DNA from: Acetobacteraceae bacterium
Lineage (GTDB): Bacteria; Pseudomonadota; Alphaproteobacteria; Acetobacterales; Acetobacteraceae
Direction of reading: 5' to 3'
Length of the DNA stretch: 39,405 nt
Assembly: GCA_009693865.1 (NCBI GenBank)
Contig: SHWL01000026.1
Span: 1-39,405, forward strand
Positions within the stretch are counted from its first letter, which is position 1. The number at the start of each line of letters is the position of its first letter. The notes below the pieces were generated by a model, which saw only the letters and a list, made by a program, of their open reading frames with translations, ran no database searches and had not been told where the DNA came from. Shown here in pieces: positions 7,569 to 15,262 of the stretch. Both the position numbers and the translations under genes were made by a program.

Positions 7569-8603
7569 TCAGACCGGAGGCGCGATCAGAAACGCCTTTG
7601 AGGAATTGAATATCCAGGTATCGACGAAGCCGGTTTCCCTCGGTTTACGGCCAAGGGCGTTGAGCGCGCCTGTCAGACACATCCAGTTGAGAATCTCCTG
7701 TTGGCCGCAGTCCTCCACCGTCCGGGCGGGATACGCCCGCCAGGCATCGTAATCGGCATCGCGCAGGAGCTCGTACATCCGCCGGTCGGATGGCGTGTCG
7801 GGATAGAGATAATGGTTCTTCGCGGTGAGGAACGCGTGCGACCAGCCGGAGGACGCCAACAGGGCGACCCGGTATGGTGACTCCGCCAGGATGCGCGCGG
7901 TGGCGGCGCCAAGGTCGAACAGCCGCCATGGCATGGGCGCGGGCGGATCGAGTTCGGGTGGCGGCCCTTTCCGGTCGAAGCGCGGCACGCCGCCGCGTTG
8001 CGAGACAACCTGGCGGCCGTAGCAATTCACCGCGAAGGGCAAAATCGGCCAGGGGAAACCGTTGCGGTCGTAATCGAGATAATAGATCGCGTTGGTGAAG
8101 GCGTGGCCCAGGGAATGGTGTAACGGCTTGTAGGCATAGGCGGTGTCGAACCCTTGCTCGATAAGGCCGGTGGCCAGCATGCGCGCGGCCTTGGGGTGGC
8201 CGGGAAGGTCGTAGCCTTTCTCGTCGCCCCAGACATTGCCTTGCGGTGGCGCGAAGGCGAAGCGGTCGTAGGCGGCGACGCAATACGGTGGGACGATGTC
8301 GTCCTGGAAGTTTTCATACTGGTCGTCGCCCCAGATCAGGACGAAATCCGGGTTAAACGCGTCGAGCGCGGCGCGGGTGCGGCGCATCCAGCCCACGAGG
8401 TCAGCGCGATGGCGGCCGGCGGCGGCGGTGCCCTGGTCCGTGCTCCATTCGGCGCGCATCGGTTCCGGCCAGCCCTCGGGTGTTCGCAAACCGGGCGGCA
8501 GGTCGGGATTTTGCAGCATGCGCTGGAGGATGCCCGTCATGCGGTTGTCGGGGCCAATGAGCGGCGGATAGTGGGACAAGCCAAGTGCCAGGATTTCGGC
8601 CAT
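7569..8603 (-). CDS. Class III (LigB-type) extradiol ring-cleavage dioxygenase
   Basis: Predicted Fe(II) enzyme that cleaves a catecholic ring adjacent to its hydroxyls. The start is the ATG at 8603 (MAEILALGLSHYPPLIG), with GAGGA five bases upstream; a longer open frame to 8753 has no support. Protein 344 aa. LigB-fold hallmarks are H11 in GLSHYPPL, the strand FVLIWGDDQYENF, a His-rich loop PLHHSLGHAFTNAI and a late His in SSGWSHAFL. First gene of a two-gene minus-strand unit with the flavin hydroxylase. Upstream, at 8633-8651, is an imperfect GC-rich palindrome (GGCCGG, seven bases, CCGGCC) that could be an operator. Divergent relatives of this fold lack dioxygenase activity, so the reaction is inferred. 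Confidence 0.82.
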   Translation of the reverse strand: MAEILALGLSHYPPLIGPDNRMTGILQRMLQNPDLPPGLRTPEGWPEPMRAEWSTDQGTAAAGRHRADLVGWMRRTRAALDAFNPDFVLIWGDDQYENFQDDIVPPYCVAAYDRFAFAPPQGNVWGDEKGYDLPGHPKAARMLATGLIEQGFDTAYAYKPLHHSLGHAFTNAIYYLDYDRNGFPWPILPFAVNCYGRQVVSQRGGVPRFDRKGPPPELDPPAPMPWRLFDLGAATARILAESPYRVALLASSGWSHAFLTAKNHYLYPDTPSDRRMYELLRDADYDAWRAYPARTVEDCGQQEILNWMCLTGALNALGRKPRETGFVDTWIFNSSKAFLIAPPV

Positions 8604-8799
8604 CGGTTCCTCACGGGTTTTTGTTTTATGGCGGCCGGGTCCGGTCCGGCCCTGGGAGCATTGTGACCGGGGGCCCGGTTTTGGCAAGACCAAACGGCGG
8701 ACATTTGGCCGAGGCGTGTATCGGACGCGCTCGCCATCGCCCGGGGAGAGCATCCATGCCGGAACCTTGCCGAAACCCTACCGCCGCTATGCTCGCGCC

Positions 8800-8958
8800 G
8801 TGATCATTCTCCTCACGCATTTTGCTCTACTTTTGCCCGCCGCGACACAGGCGTCCGGCGTCACTCCGGCCATGGGCGGGCTTTGGCCGCCACGGCCTGG
8901 CCGCGGGTTGTCCCGCCGGAACTTGTTTGCGCCTTGGACCCGGGCAGCCCGGCGATGA
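8800..8958 (+). CDS. Possible 52-aa signal-peptide-like small protein
   Basis: A GTG at 8800 opens a frame beginning VIILLTHFALLLPAATQASG, which has the hydrophobic core and AxA-like end of a signal peptide. It continues with an arginine/proline-rich tail. Its TGA (8956-8958) overlaps the ATG (8955) of the CcdA-like gene as ATGA, the usual sign of translational coupling. No good ribosome-binding site precedes the GTG. The same bases could instead be the original N-terminus of the downstream membrane protein, lost by a +1 frameshift near 8880, where the frame of the downstream gene is also open. Real but unassigned, or a relic; evidence is weak. Confidence 0.3.
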   Translation: MIILLTHFALLLPAATQASGVTPAMGGLWPPRPGRGLSRRNLFAPWTRAARR

Positions 8959-9668
8959 CCCTCGACCTGATATTCTGCTTGCTGGCGGGCGTTCTGTCCT
9001 GCCTGACGCCCGAGGCCTTACTGCTGTTTCCCTTGCTTCTGGGTGCGATCGGGGCATCGGGCAGTGCCAGCGCGATCATGACCGCGGCCGGTCTGGGACT
9101 GGCTCTGGTGGCGAATGGCGCGATGGCCGAGTGGCTCGGGACATCCCTCGGCTTCGAGGCGATGTCGCTGCGGTGGCTCGTATGCGCTTTGTTGATCCTG
9201 CAGGGAATCGTCCTGATGCGGCGATCGCTGGTCGAGCGTTTGCCCTTGTTGACCGGCGGCCTGGAGAGGGTGTTCGACACCGCCGGCATCGACTACCCGG
9301 GAGGTGTCCTACGCCAGTTCCTGCTCGCCCTCCTGGTGGGGGCGAACTGGATGCCACGCCTGGGTCCGATGCTCGGGAAGGCGTCTCTCATGGCCGCCGA
9401 CGCGCGGAATTTTCGTTTCGCGCTGCTGATGTTGTTTGTGTTCGGCGTGGGCGCGGCGTTGCCTTGGCTGGTCTCTGGACGCGTCGCGAGGTTGCTGGTT
9501 CGACCCATCGCCGGGGGTCTGCTGAGGGGCATGGCCGGCAAAAGGTTGCTTGGCCTCACACTTGTGTGCGTTGCGTTCCTCGGTCTGACCGGCAACGACG
9601 TCCTGCTGGTTCACTGGATCGATACGATGTCGCCCGATTGGGCGCGGAAGCTGGCGGTAACGTTTTAG
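8955..9668 (+). CDS. CcdA/DsbD-like membrane protein lacking the redox cysteines
   Basis: 237-aa polytopic membrane protein with about six hydrophobic segments in the CcdA arrangement: an amphipathic first hairpin (AGVLSCLTPEALLLFPLLLG) and a related fourth segment (ALLVGANWMPRLGPML). CcdA and DsbD pass electrons across the inner membrane through one cysteine in each of these repeats, written SPC-x-x-P and TPC-x-G-P. Here the corresponding positions read TPE and MPR, so both catalytic cysteines are replaced. The remaining cysteines do not fall in equivalent places. It is probably a redox-inactive paralogue that uses the fold for another task. The start follows an overlapping small frame (ATGA). 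No cytochrome c or thioredoxin gene is nearby. Confidence 0.65.
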   Translation: MTLDLIFCLLAGVLSCLTPEALLLFPLLLGAIGASGSASAIMTAAGLGLALVANGAMAEWLGTSLGFEAMSLRWLVCALLILQGIVLMRRSLVERLPLLTGGLERVFDTAGIDYPGGVLRQFLLALLVGANWMPRLGPMLGKASLMAADARNFRFALLMLFVFGVGAALPWLVSGRVARLLVRPIAGGLLRGMAGKRLLGLTLVCVAFLGLTGNDVLLVHWIDTMSPDWARKLAVTF

Positions 9669-9675
9669 CTGAACG

Positions 9676-9969
9676 TTATGTCCCGCCAATCCGGAGTTTT
9701 TCCCCGCGCGCCGCGCCAAGATTGTTCCGCAGCGCCGACAGGGCCGCCACGATCGAAGGCGCCATCCTGGGCGGCCGTCCCGCCGCGCGGCGCTCCGGTG
9801 TTTGCAGGCACCACCGCGCTGGCCGAAGATCTGGATCGGCGCGTCCGATCGAGAACGCGCCGTCTTGTGTATCGATCTCCCAGCCGTCGGGACCCGGCCG
9901 CGGCTTTCCCTGGATCCCCCAAAGTTTCAGGCAATCCGTCAGTAATGTCCGAAATTCCGCTTCCGTCAC
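9676..9969 (-). CDS. 97-aa protein of unknown function coupled to hydantoinase
   Basis: Not recognised. The GTG start (9969-9967) overlaps the stop codon of the hydantoinase/dihydropyrimidinase gene as GTGA, so the two are almost certainly co-translated. The protein starts MTEAEFRTLLTDCLKLWGI, followed by a strand-rich centre (DGWEIDTQDGAFSIGRAD), a Trp/Cys segment (PARWCLQTPERR) and a helical C-terminus (APSIVAALSALRNNLG). No signal peptide or membrane segment is present. Size, position and coupling suggest an accessory or partner protein of the hydrolase. A longer upstream frame exists inside the hydrolase but is its shadow. Confidence 0.65.
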   Translation of the reverse strand: MTEAEFRTLLTDCLKLWGIQGKPRPGPDGWEIDTQDGAFSIGRADPDLRPARWCLQTPERRAAGRPPRMAPSIVAALSALRNNLGAARGEKLRIGGT

Positions 9970-11393
9970 AGACGCGCGCCGGTGAACATTTCGTCCGCGA
10001 TTTTCCGGTGCTGCCACTTGCCGTCGTCCAGGCTGCCTTTGAACGCGCCACTCTCCACGACGACCTTGCCGCGGAGGACCGTCAGACACGGCCAGGCCTC
10101 CATCTTGCGGCCCTCCCACGGCGTGTAATCGGCCTCGTGCAGTTCCGAGGCGGTGATGACACGCTTATCCGCCGGATCGAGCACGACGACGTCGGCGTCC
10201 GAGCCCGCCGCCAGCGCCCCTTTACGCGGATACAGGCCCATGATCTTCGCGGCGTTGGTTGAAACCATGTCGACATAACGCGGCAACGAATAGCCACGCT
10301 TGCCGACCATTTCGGTGTACATCAGCGACACCCTGGGCTCGACGCCCGCGTTGCCCCCGGTGGTGTCGTCAATTCGCGAACCCTGGAGCTTCTTCGCCAA
10401 CGTGCAGCAGATTTCGTCGGTGGCCACGCAGTTGATGGAACCGTCTCCCGCGCCAGCCCAGAGTTCCGCCTGGTCCGCGGGCGATTTCAGCGACGGGTAG
10501 GTGTGATAGATCTGGCCGTTCGGCGTTTTGTAGTCGTCGCTGGTGTAGAGCATGTACTGATGCAGTGACTCGCCGTAAATCGGCGCGCCGCGAGAGCGCG
10601 CCTCACGAATCGCCTGCACGCCGGTGGCGGCGGAGACATGCATCATGTAAAGCGCGGTGCCCGGAACTTTCTCCGCCAGGCGGATCACGCGGCGGAACGA
10701 TACGTCTTCGGACAGAGTATTGTGCACCTCGGCAAGGTTCTCGAATCCGGTCCGGCCCTCGCGGATCAATTTGGCGTACATGTGCATAACGATGTCGTTG
10801 TCTTCGGAGTGGATGACACCGATCCCTTTGTTCGCGGCCAGAACCTGGAAAATCTCCCAGATGTCGCCGAAATCGACCATGCGGCCTTTGCGGCTGGGGG
10901 TGATGTCGGTGGTGAAGATTTTCACCGTTGGGAAGCCGGCCTGGATTGCCTCACCGATCTGACCCGGCAGATCGACCGGCAGCGCGCCTTCCACCATGAT
11001 GTGCTGCGCGTAATCGCAGGCACAGTGGCCTTTCCAATCCAGCTCGCGCGTTTCGATCGCGGCCCGGACGGTCGCGCCCTGGGACGCGCGAGTGAAGTCG
11101 ATCATCGTCGTCGTGCCGCCATGCACCGCGGCTTTGCTGACGACATCGGGCGGCTCGGTCAGGCCCGCGCTCCCGTCGGGATTTGGGAGATGCCATTTGC
11201 AATGCACGTGCGGGTCGATCCCGCCAGGCATGACGATCTTGCCGGACGCATCGATCAGCCGCGCGCCCTGCGGGATCGGAAGCGCCCCCTTCGCGGTGAT
11301 CGCGACGATTTTCTCGCCCGCGATCAGGATGTCATGAGCGCCAACCCCCTGGGGGGTCACGACCGTGTCGCCACGGATCACCAGATCGACCAT
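9966..11393 (-). CDS. Dihydropyrimidinase / D-hydantoinase
   Basis: Cyclic amidohydrolase of 475 aa that opens dihydropyrimidine or hydantoin rings to N-carbamoyl amino acids. The binuclear metal site is visible: H62-x-H64 (DPHVHCKW), the carboxylated lysine K158 (PTVKIFTT), H195 (GVIHSED), H252 (MMHVSA) and D326 (VATDE). The ATG at 11393 has GGAGG six to seven bases upstream; the frame is open to 11447 but without conservation. It is the first of two overlapping minus-strand genes. No carbamoylase, racemase or pyrimidine reductase is adjacent, so whether the substrate is dihydrouracil, a hydantoin or another cyclic amide is open. Confidence 0.93.
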   Translation of the reverse strand: MVDLVIRGDTVVTPQGVGAHDILIAGEKIVAITAKGALPIPQGARLIDASGKIVMPGGIDPHVHCKWHLPNPDGSAGLTEPPDVVSKAAVHGGTTTMIDFTRASQGATVRAAIETRELDWKGHCACDYAQHIMVEGALPVDLPGQIGEAIQAGFPTVKIFTTDITPSRKGRMVDFGDIWEIFQVLAANKGIGVIHSEDNDIVMHMYAKLIREGRTGFENLAEVHNTLSEDVSFRRVIRLAEKVPGTALYMMHVSAATGVQAIREARSRGAPIYGESLHQYMLYTSDDYKTPNGQIYHTYPSLKSPADQAELWAGAGDGSINCVATDEICCTLAKKLQGSRIDDTTGGNAGVEPRVSLMYTEMVGKRGYSLPRYVDMVSTNAAKIMGLYPRKGALAAGSDADVVVLDPADKRVITASELHEADYTPWEGRKMEAWPCLTVLRGKVVVESGAFKGSLDDGKWQHRKIADEMFTGARL

Positions 11394-11493
11394 GTTGTGC
11401 CTCCATCGGATTTGCCGCATCGGACAGCGGATCGGGCCTGACGGCAAGAGGGTAGGATACGGTGGCCGCCTGGCACCGTGATGTGTTTCGCGG

Positions 11494-11709
11494 TCAGGCC
11501 GCCCGCACCGTTGGGAGCGGCAACGCGACTGTCTCCACCGATGTCAGGTCGAACCGTACAGAGGCATGCTCGATGTCGAAACCGACGACTTCCCCCGCTT
11601 CGTCCAAATCGACACTCAATCCGTCAGCTATCTCTCGCACTTCGGCGCCTGGCCGCGGCTTCAATTCGATGTAGAGGCTGTCGGTCTCCGGGTAATAGTG
11701 CAGTTTCAC
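11494..11709 (-). CDS. DUF2283 family protein
   Basis: 71 aa. The pattern KLHYYPETDSLYIELK, then a mid-segment ADGLSVDLDEAGEVVGFDIE, is the DUF2283 signature, a small beta-rich domain of unknown function often encoded beside another small gene. The start is GTG 11709, with AGGAGG six bases upstream. The GTG overlaps the stop codon of the preceding gene as GTGA, so the two are translationally coupled. Such pairs resemble toxin-antitoxin modules in layout, but activity has not been established for this family as far as I know. Confidence 0.85.
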   Translation of the reverse strand: MKLHYYPETDSLYIELKPRPGAEVREIADGLSVDLDEAGEVVGFDIEHASVRFDLTSVETVALPLPTVRAA

Positions 11710-11957
11710 GGCAAATCCTCCTGATAGTCGCGGTCGAAGAAGGCGTTATGGACCGTCTCGCCGTCTTCCAGCGTGACAAGACGTAACACGCGTTCCCTCC
11801 CGTCGCGAGGGTCGGTGACACGTCCCCACCATCGGATGCGTCCATCAGGCTGCGCCACGCGTTTCAGTGGCGCGGCGAGGACGCCAGCACACCATTCCGG
11901 CACGAGATAGGGCCGCTTGCGCAGCACCTGTTCCTGGAAATATCGAGTTGTCTTCAT
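11706..11957 (-). CDS. 83-aa partner of the DUF2283 protein
   Basis: Small protein starting MKTTRYFQEQVLRKRPYLVP (ATG 11957; a GTG at 11969 would add four residues). Features seen are a basic N-terminal helix, PEWCAGVLA, a Trp-rich strand (GRIRWWGRV) and an acidic C-terminus (NAFFDRDYQEDLP). It is probably a single-domain strand-rich protein without membrane segments. Its stop codon overlaps the start of the DUF2283 gene. I recognise the arrangement as a recurrent two-gene cassette, but know no tested function. The RelE-like size and partner gene invite a toxin hypothesis, which the sequence alone does not prove. Confidence 0.75.
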   Translation of the reverse strand: MKTTRYFQEQVLRKRPYLVPEWCAGVLAAPLKRVAQPDGRIRWWGRVTDPRDGRERVLRLVTLEDGETVHNAFFDRDYQEDLP

Positions 11958-12224
11958 GGGGTCGGGCACGCCGAATTCGCCCGAAAAATAAGCACGATCA
12001 AGCTTACCATCCGAAACGCGGCATCAAGCATGCAAGCTCCCGAACACAAAAGCCTGATGGTCTCATATACGTTCTTGGAGCGACACGCCACTGAGGCGGC
12101 CCCGCTTTCGCGACTGGTTTCATCTTTCGCCCGGGCTCGAGGCCGCTCCCGCCCTGGCTTACAAGATTCAGGCTCGCGACACCCTCGGCTTGCAAGACGA
12201 GCGAACTGGCACGAACCTCTCATC

Positions 12225-13340
12225 ATGCGAGACCACATCTTCGACATCGCCGTCATCGGCGCGGGCATGGCGGGCGCTTCCATCGCCGCTTTTCTGTCTG
12301 AACATAAACGCGTCGCGTTGATCGAGGCGGAGGAAGCCGCCGGGTACCACACCACCGGCCGTTCCGCCGCGTTGTGGACCGCGAACTACGGACCGCCCGA
12401 CGTGCGTCTGCTGACCCGATTATCGCGTGGGTTTTTCGAAACACCACCCGAAGGCTTCGCCGTGGTACCACTGTTGCGCCAGCGCCCGGTGCTGTTCCTC
12501 GCGACCACGGAACAACTTCCGGAACTGGACCAGGCGCTGGCCGAGGGCAGCGGTCTCCGCCGTGTCTCCGCCGCCGAAGCCGGGACGATGTTGCCCGCGT
12601 TACGCCCGGGCTACGCGGCGAGCGGGGCGGTGGAGGATGACGCGTTCGACATGGATGTCAGCGCGATTCATCAGGGATTCCTGCGGCAACTCCACGCCCG
12701 GAACGGCGTGCTCGCGTTACGCCATCGCGCCGGGCGGATCGCGCATGTGTCTGGCGCCTGGCACGTCGAAACCTCCGCGGGTGCCGTGTTTCAGGCGGGT
12801 GTGGTGGTCAACGCGGCCGGGGCCTGGGGCGACGAGGTGGCGGCCCAGGCTGGGATTGCGCCGATTGGGCTGGTGCCGAAACGGCGGACGGCGGCGATTG
12901 TCGATCCCTCGCCCTGGGATGCCGAGCATTGGCCGATGGTGCTGGATGTCAGCGAAAACTGGTACGCGCGGCCGGAGGCGCGGACCCGGCTGATGGTGTC
13001 GCCCGCCGACGAAACGGTGTCGTACCCGCACGATGTCCAACCCGAAGAAATCGACATCGCGATTGGGATCGACCGCATGTCGCGCGCCCTCGCCATCGAT
13101 GTTCGCCGGGTTGAACATTCATGGGCCGGCCTGAGAACTTTTACCCCGGACGGAAGTCTCGCGTTCGGGTGGGACAAAGGCCGGGACGGGTTTTTCTGGT
13201 GTGTGGGGCAGGGGGGATATGGGATTCAGACCGCGCCCGCGGCGGGGAGACTGGCAGCCGATCTCGTGCTTGGCCGCGATCCGGGCGCGGCCGCTGGAGC
13301 CGTGGCGGCAATCGATCCGGCACGATTCTGGACGGCCTAG
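12225..13340 (+). CDS. FAD-dependent oxidoreductase, DAO (glycine/D-amino acid oxidase) family
   Basis: 371-aa flavoprotein. The N-terminus DIAVIGAGMAGASIAAFLSE is the dinucleotide-binding fold (GAGMAG). AGYHTTGRSAALW matches the FAD-contacting RS/T segment of the DAO superfamily. VVVNAAGAWGDEVA is the second conserved block, and WCVGQGGYGIQTAPAAG is the C-terminal FAD block. Members oxidise amino or hydroxy acids to imino or keto acids. The ATG at 12225 fits the conserved start, although no strong ribosome-binding site is seen and the frame is open further upstream. It leads a plus-strand run with a Rieske oxygenase and a cupin, suggesting a shared catabolic pathway. The substrate is unknown. 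Confidence 0.88.
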   Translation: MRDHIFDIAVIGAGMAGASIAAFLSEHKRVALIEAEEAAGYHTTGRSAALWTANYGPPDVRLLTRLSRGFFETPPEGFAVVPLLRQRPVLFLATTEQLPELDQALAEGSGLRRVSAAEAGTMLPALRPGYAASGAVEDDAFDMDVSAIHQGFLRQLHARNGVLALRHRAGRIAHVSGAWHVETSAGAVFQAGVVVNAAGAWGDEVAAQAGIAPIGLVPKRRTAAIVDPSPWDAEHWPMVLDVSENWYARPEARTRLMVSPADETVSYPHDVQPEEIDIAIGIDRMSRALAIDVRRVEHSWAGLRTFTPDGSLAFGWDKGRDGFFWCVGQGGYGIQTAPAAGRLAADLVLGRDPGAAAGAVAAIDPARFWTA

Positions 13341-13412
13341 CCGGCGCCAGCCGATTGCCGTCCGACGCCCAGAGGCATACCTTTCAGCCCAACAGCCATG
13401 GGAACCCCGTCC

Positions 13413-14741
13413 ATGCTCTCCGAAGAAGACAACATCCTGCTCACCCGCACCGGCCCGAAAGCGCCGATGGGCGAGCTGTTCCGGCGCTTCTGGCAGCCTG
13501 TCGCGCTCAGCGCCGAACTTTTCGACGTCGATGGCGCGCCAATTCGGATCTCAGTACTGGGCGAAGACCTCCGGGCATTTCGCGCGACCGACGGATCGGT
13601 CGGCGTCGTCTCCCCGCGCTGCCCGCATCGCGGCGCCGATCTGTTTTTCGGCCGCAATGAAAATGGCGGGATCACCTGTGCGTATCACGGTTGGAAATTC
13701 GCCACCAACGGCCGCTGCCTCGCCATTCCAACGCTGGAGCCTGGCCCAGCGCGCGACCGTGCCGAGCAAAACGTCCGGCTTCCCGCATATCCCACGCGGG
13801 AGGCGGGTGGTTTCATCTGGGCCTATCTCGGCCCGCGCGAGCAAATGCCGGAATTGCCGGAACTCGAGTTCCTGACGCTCCCCGCCTCCCACGTCTTCGT
13901 TTCCAAAAAGCTGCAACAATGCAACTGGGCGCAGTCCTGCGAGGGCGGGCTCGACACCGCGCATTTCTCGTTCCTGCATATGCCGGTGTCGGATGCCGCC
14001 GATGTCGCCGGCCGGTTGATGGCGAAGGTGTCCTCGGATCCCGACACGGTCCGCTGGATGCGCGCCGATGGCACCCCACGTTTCACCATCGCCGAGCATC
14101 CCGCGGGCCTCGTACTGGGCGCCGCCCGCCGTGGCGACGCGGGTAAAAATTACTGGCGCATCAGCCAGTTTCTGATGCCCAACCATGGTCTGGCGCCGAA
14201 CGCCTTCCCCGGAGAGAATTATCACGGCCAGTGCTGGGTCCCGATCGACGATGTTTCATGCTGGATCTACAACTATACCTGGAACCCCGATCGCCCGTTG
14301 ACCGAAACCGAGCGTGCCCGTTATCGCGGCGGCTCCGGCGTTCATGCCGAGGTAGACGCCCAATACGTCCCGCTCCGGCGGCGGGAGAACGACTATCTGA
14401 TCGACCGGCACAGGCAGAAATATGAGACCTACACCGGGATCGATGGCGTGTCGGAACAGGATGCCGCGATCCAGGACAGCCAGGGCCGAATCGCCGATCG
14501 CGCGATTGAGCATCTTGGCCCCACCGACATGGGAATCATCCGCTTCCGCCGTCTGATCCTTGACGCCGCGCGGGGCCTGGAAAATGGAGAGGCGCCCTCG
14601 GCGGCGGCCCATCCAAGAGCCTATTGTGTCCGTGGCGGTGGCGCGATCGCATCCACGGATACGCCGCTCGCGGAAGTGATGCGCGCGCGGTTCGGCCACG
14701 AGCACGGCCTGACCTCCAAGAAGACATTGGCGGCGGCCTGA
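13413..14741 (+). CDS. Rieske-type aromatic oxygenase, catalytic (alpha) subunit
   Basis: 442-aa Rieske non-heme iron oxygenase. The [2Fe-2S] ligands are C70-x-H72 and C89-x2-H92 (CPHRGADLFF, CAYHGWKF). The catalytic iron site is D181-x2-H184-x4-H189 (GGLDTAHFSFLH). Length and motifs resemble phthalate 4,5-dioxygenase-type oxygenase subunits, which hydroxylate or demethylate carboxylated rings. The start at 13413 (MLSEEDNILLTRTGP) fits the family better than the ATG at 13398. No reductase or ferredoxin gene is adjacent, so electrons must come from a partner encoded elsewhere. It lies between an FAD oxidase and a cupin on the same strand. Confidence 0.92.
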   Translation: MLSEEDNILLTRTGPKAPMGELFRRFWQPVALSAELFDVDGAPIRISVLGEDLRAFRATDGSVGVVSPRCPHRGADLFFGRNENGGITCAYHGWKFATNGRCLAIPTLEPGPARDRAEQNVRLPAYPTREAGGFIWAYLGPREQMPELPELEFLTLPASHVFVSKKLQQCNWAQSCEGGLDTAHFSFLHMPVSDAADVAGRLMAKVSSDPDTVRWMRADGTPRFTIAEHPAGLVLGAARRGDAGKNYWRISQFLMPNHGLAPNAFPGENYHGQCWVPIDDVSCWIYNYTWNPDRPLTETERARYRGGSGVHAEVDAQYVPLRRRENDYLIDRHRQKYETYTGIDGVSEQDAAIQDSQGRIADRAIEHLGPTDMGIIRFRRLILDAARGLENGEAPSAAAHPRAYCVRGGGAIASTDTPLAEVMRARFGHEHGLTSKKTLAAA

Positions 14742-14760
14742 ACCAGGGAAGGAACCAACC

Positions 14761-15150
14761 ATGCGTCCTCAGGCAGAAGCAAAAGTCATCCGTTCGGCCG
14801 AGGTCGAGCCAACCAGTTTCGGACCTCTCGCCGACTACCGGCGTCTGACCGGCCAGGACGGACTGCCGGTCTTCACTGGCGTGCAGACCTGCGCCCCCGG
14901 CTATGCCACGCCCTTGCATTGGCATCCTTATGTCGAGTGCCTGTTCGTGCTGGAAGGCGCCATGGAAGCCTGGCTCGAGGGGCAGGAGGACAATCCCTCG
15001 CACCTGGGACCGGGCGACATGATCGCGCTGCCGGCCTGTGCGCCGCATGTGTTCCGGACCTTTGGCGACCAGACACTACGTATTCTGGGTATCCATGCCT
15101 CGCCCACCCGGATCGTCAACGTGGTAAGTGACAATTCAGCAACAGTTTGA
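14761..15150 (+). CDS. Cupin-domain protein
   Basis: 129 aa, a single cupin barrel. The first metal motif is in PLHWHPYVECLFVLEGAMEAW and the second in LGPGDMIALPACAPHVFR, with histidines suited to binding Fe or Mn. The ATG is preceded by AGGGAAGGAA and starts 19 bases after the Rieske oxygenase stop, so the genes are one transcription unit. Small cupins beside ring oxygenases can be dioxygenases, isomerases or substrate sensors; which applies here cannot be read from the sequence. Confidence 0.88.
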   Translation: MRPQAEAKVIRSAEVEPTSFGPLADYRRLTGQDGLPVFTGVQTCAPGYATPLHWHPYVECLFVLEGAMEAWLEGQEDNPSHLGPGDMIALPACAPHVFRTFGDQTLRILGIHASPTRIVNVVSDNSATV

Positions 15151-15262
15151 TGCAAAAATACAACTGACGCAAAATACATTGGCACGATCGGGCCACAATT
15201 CACCATGATGTTGCCATTCCCCTGGGGTCACATGCCCTGACCCGAACGGAATGGAGACAGCC

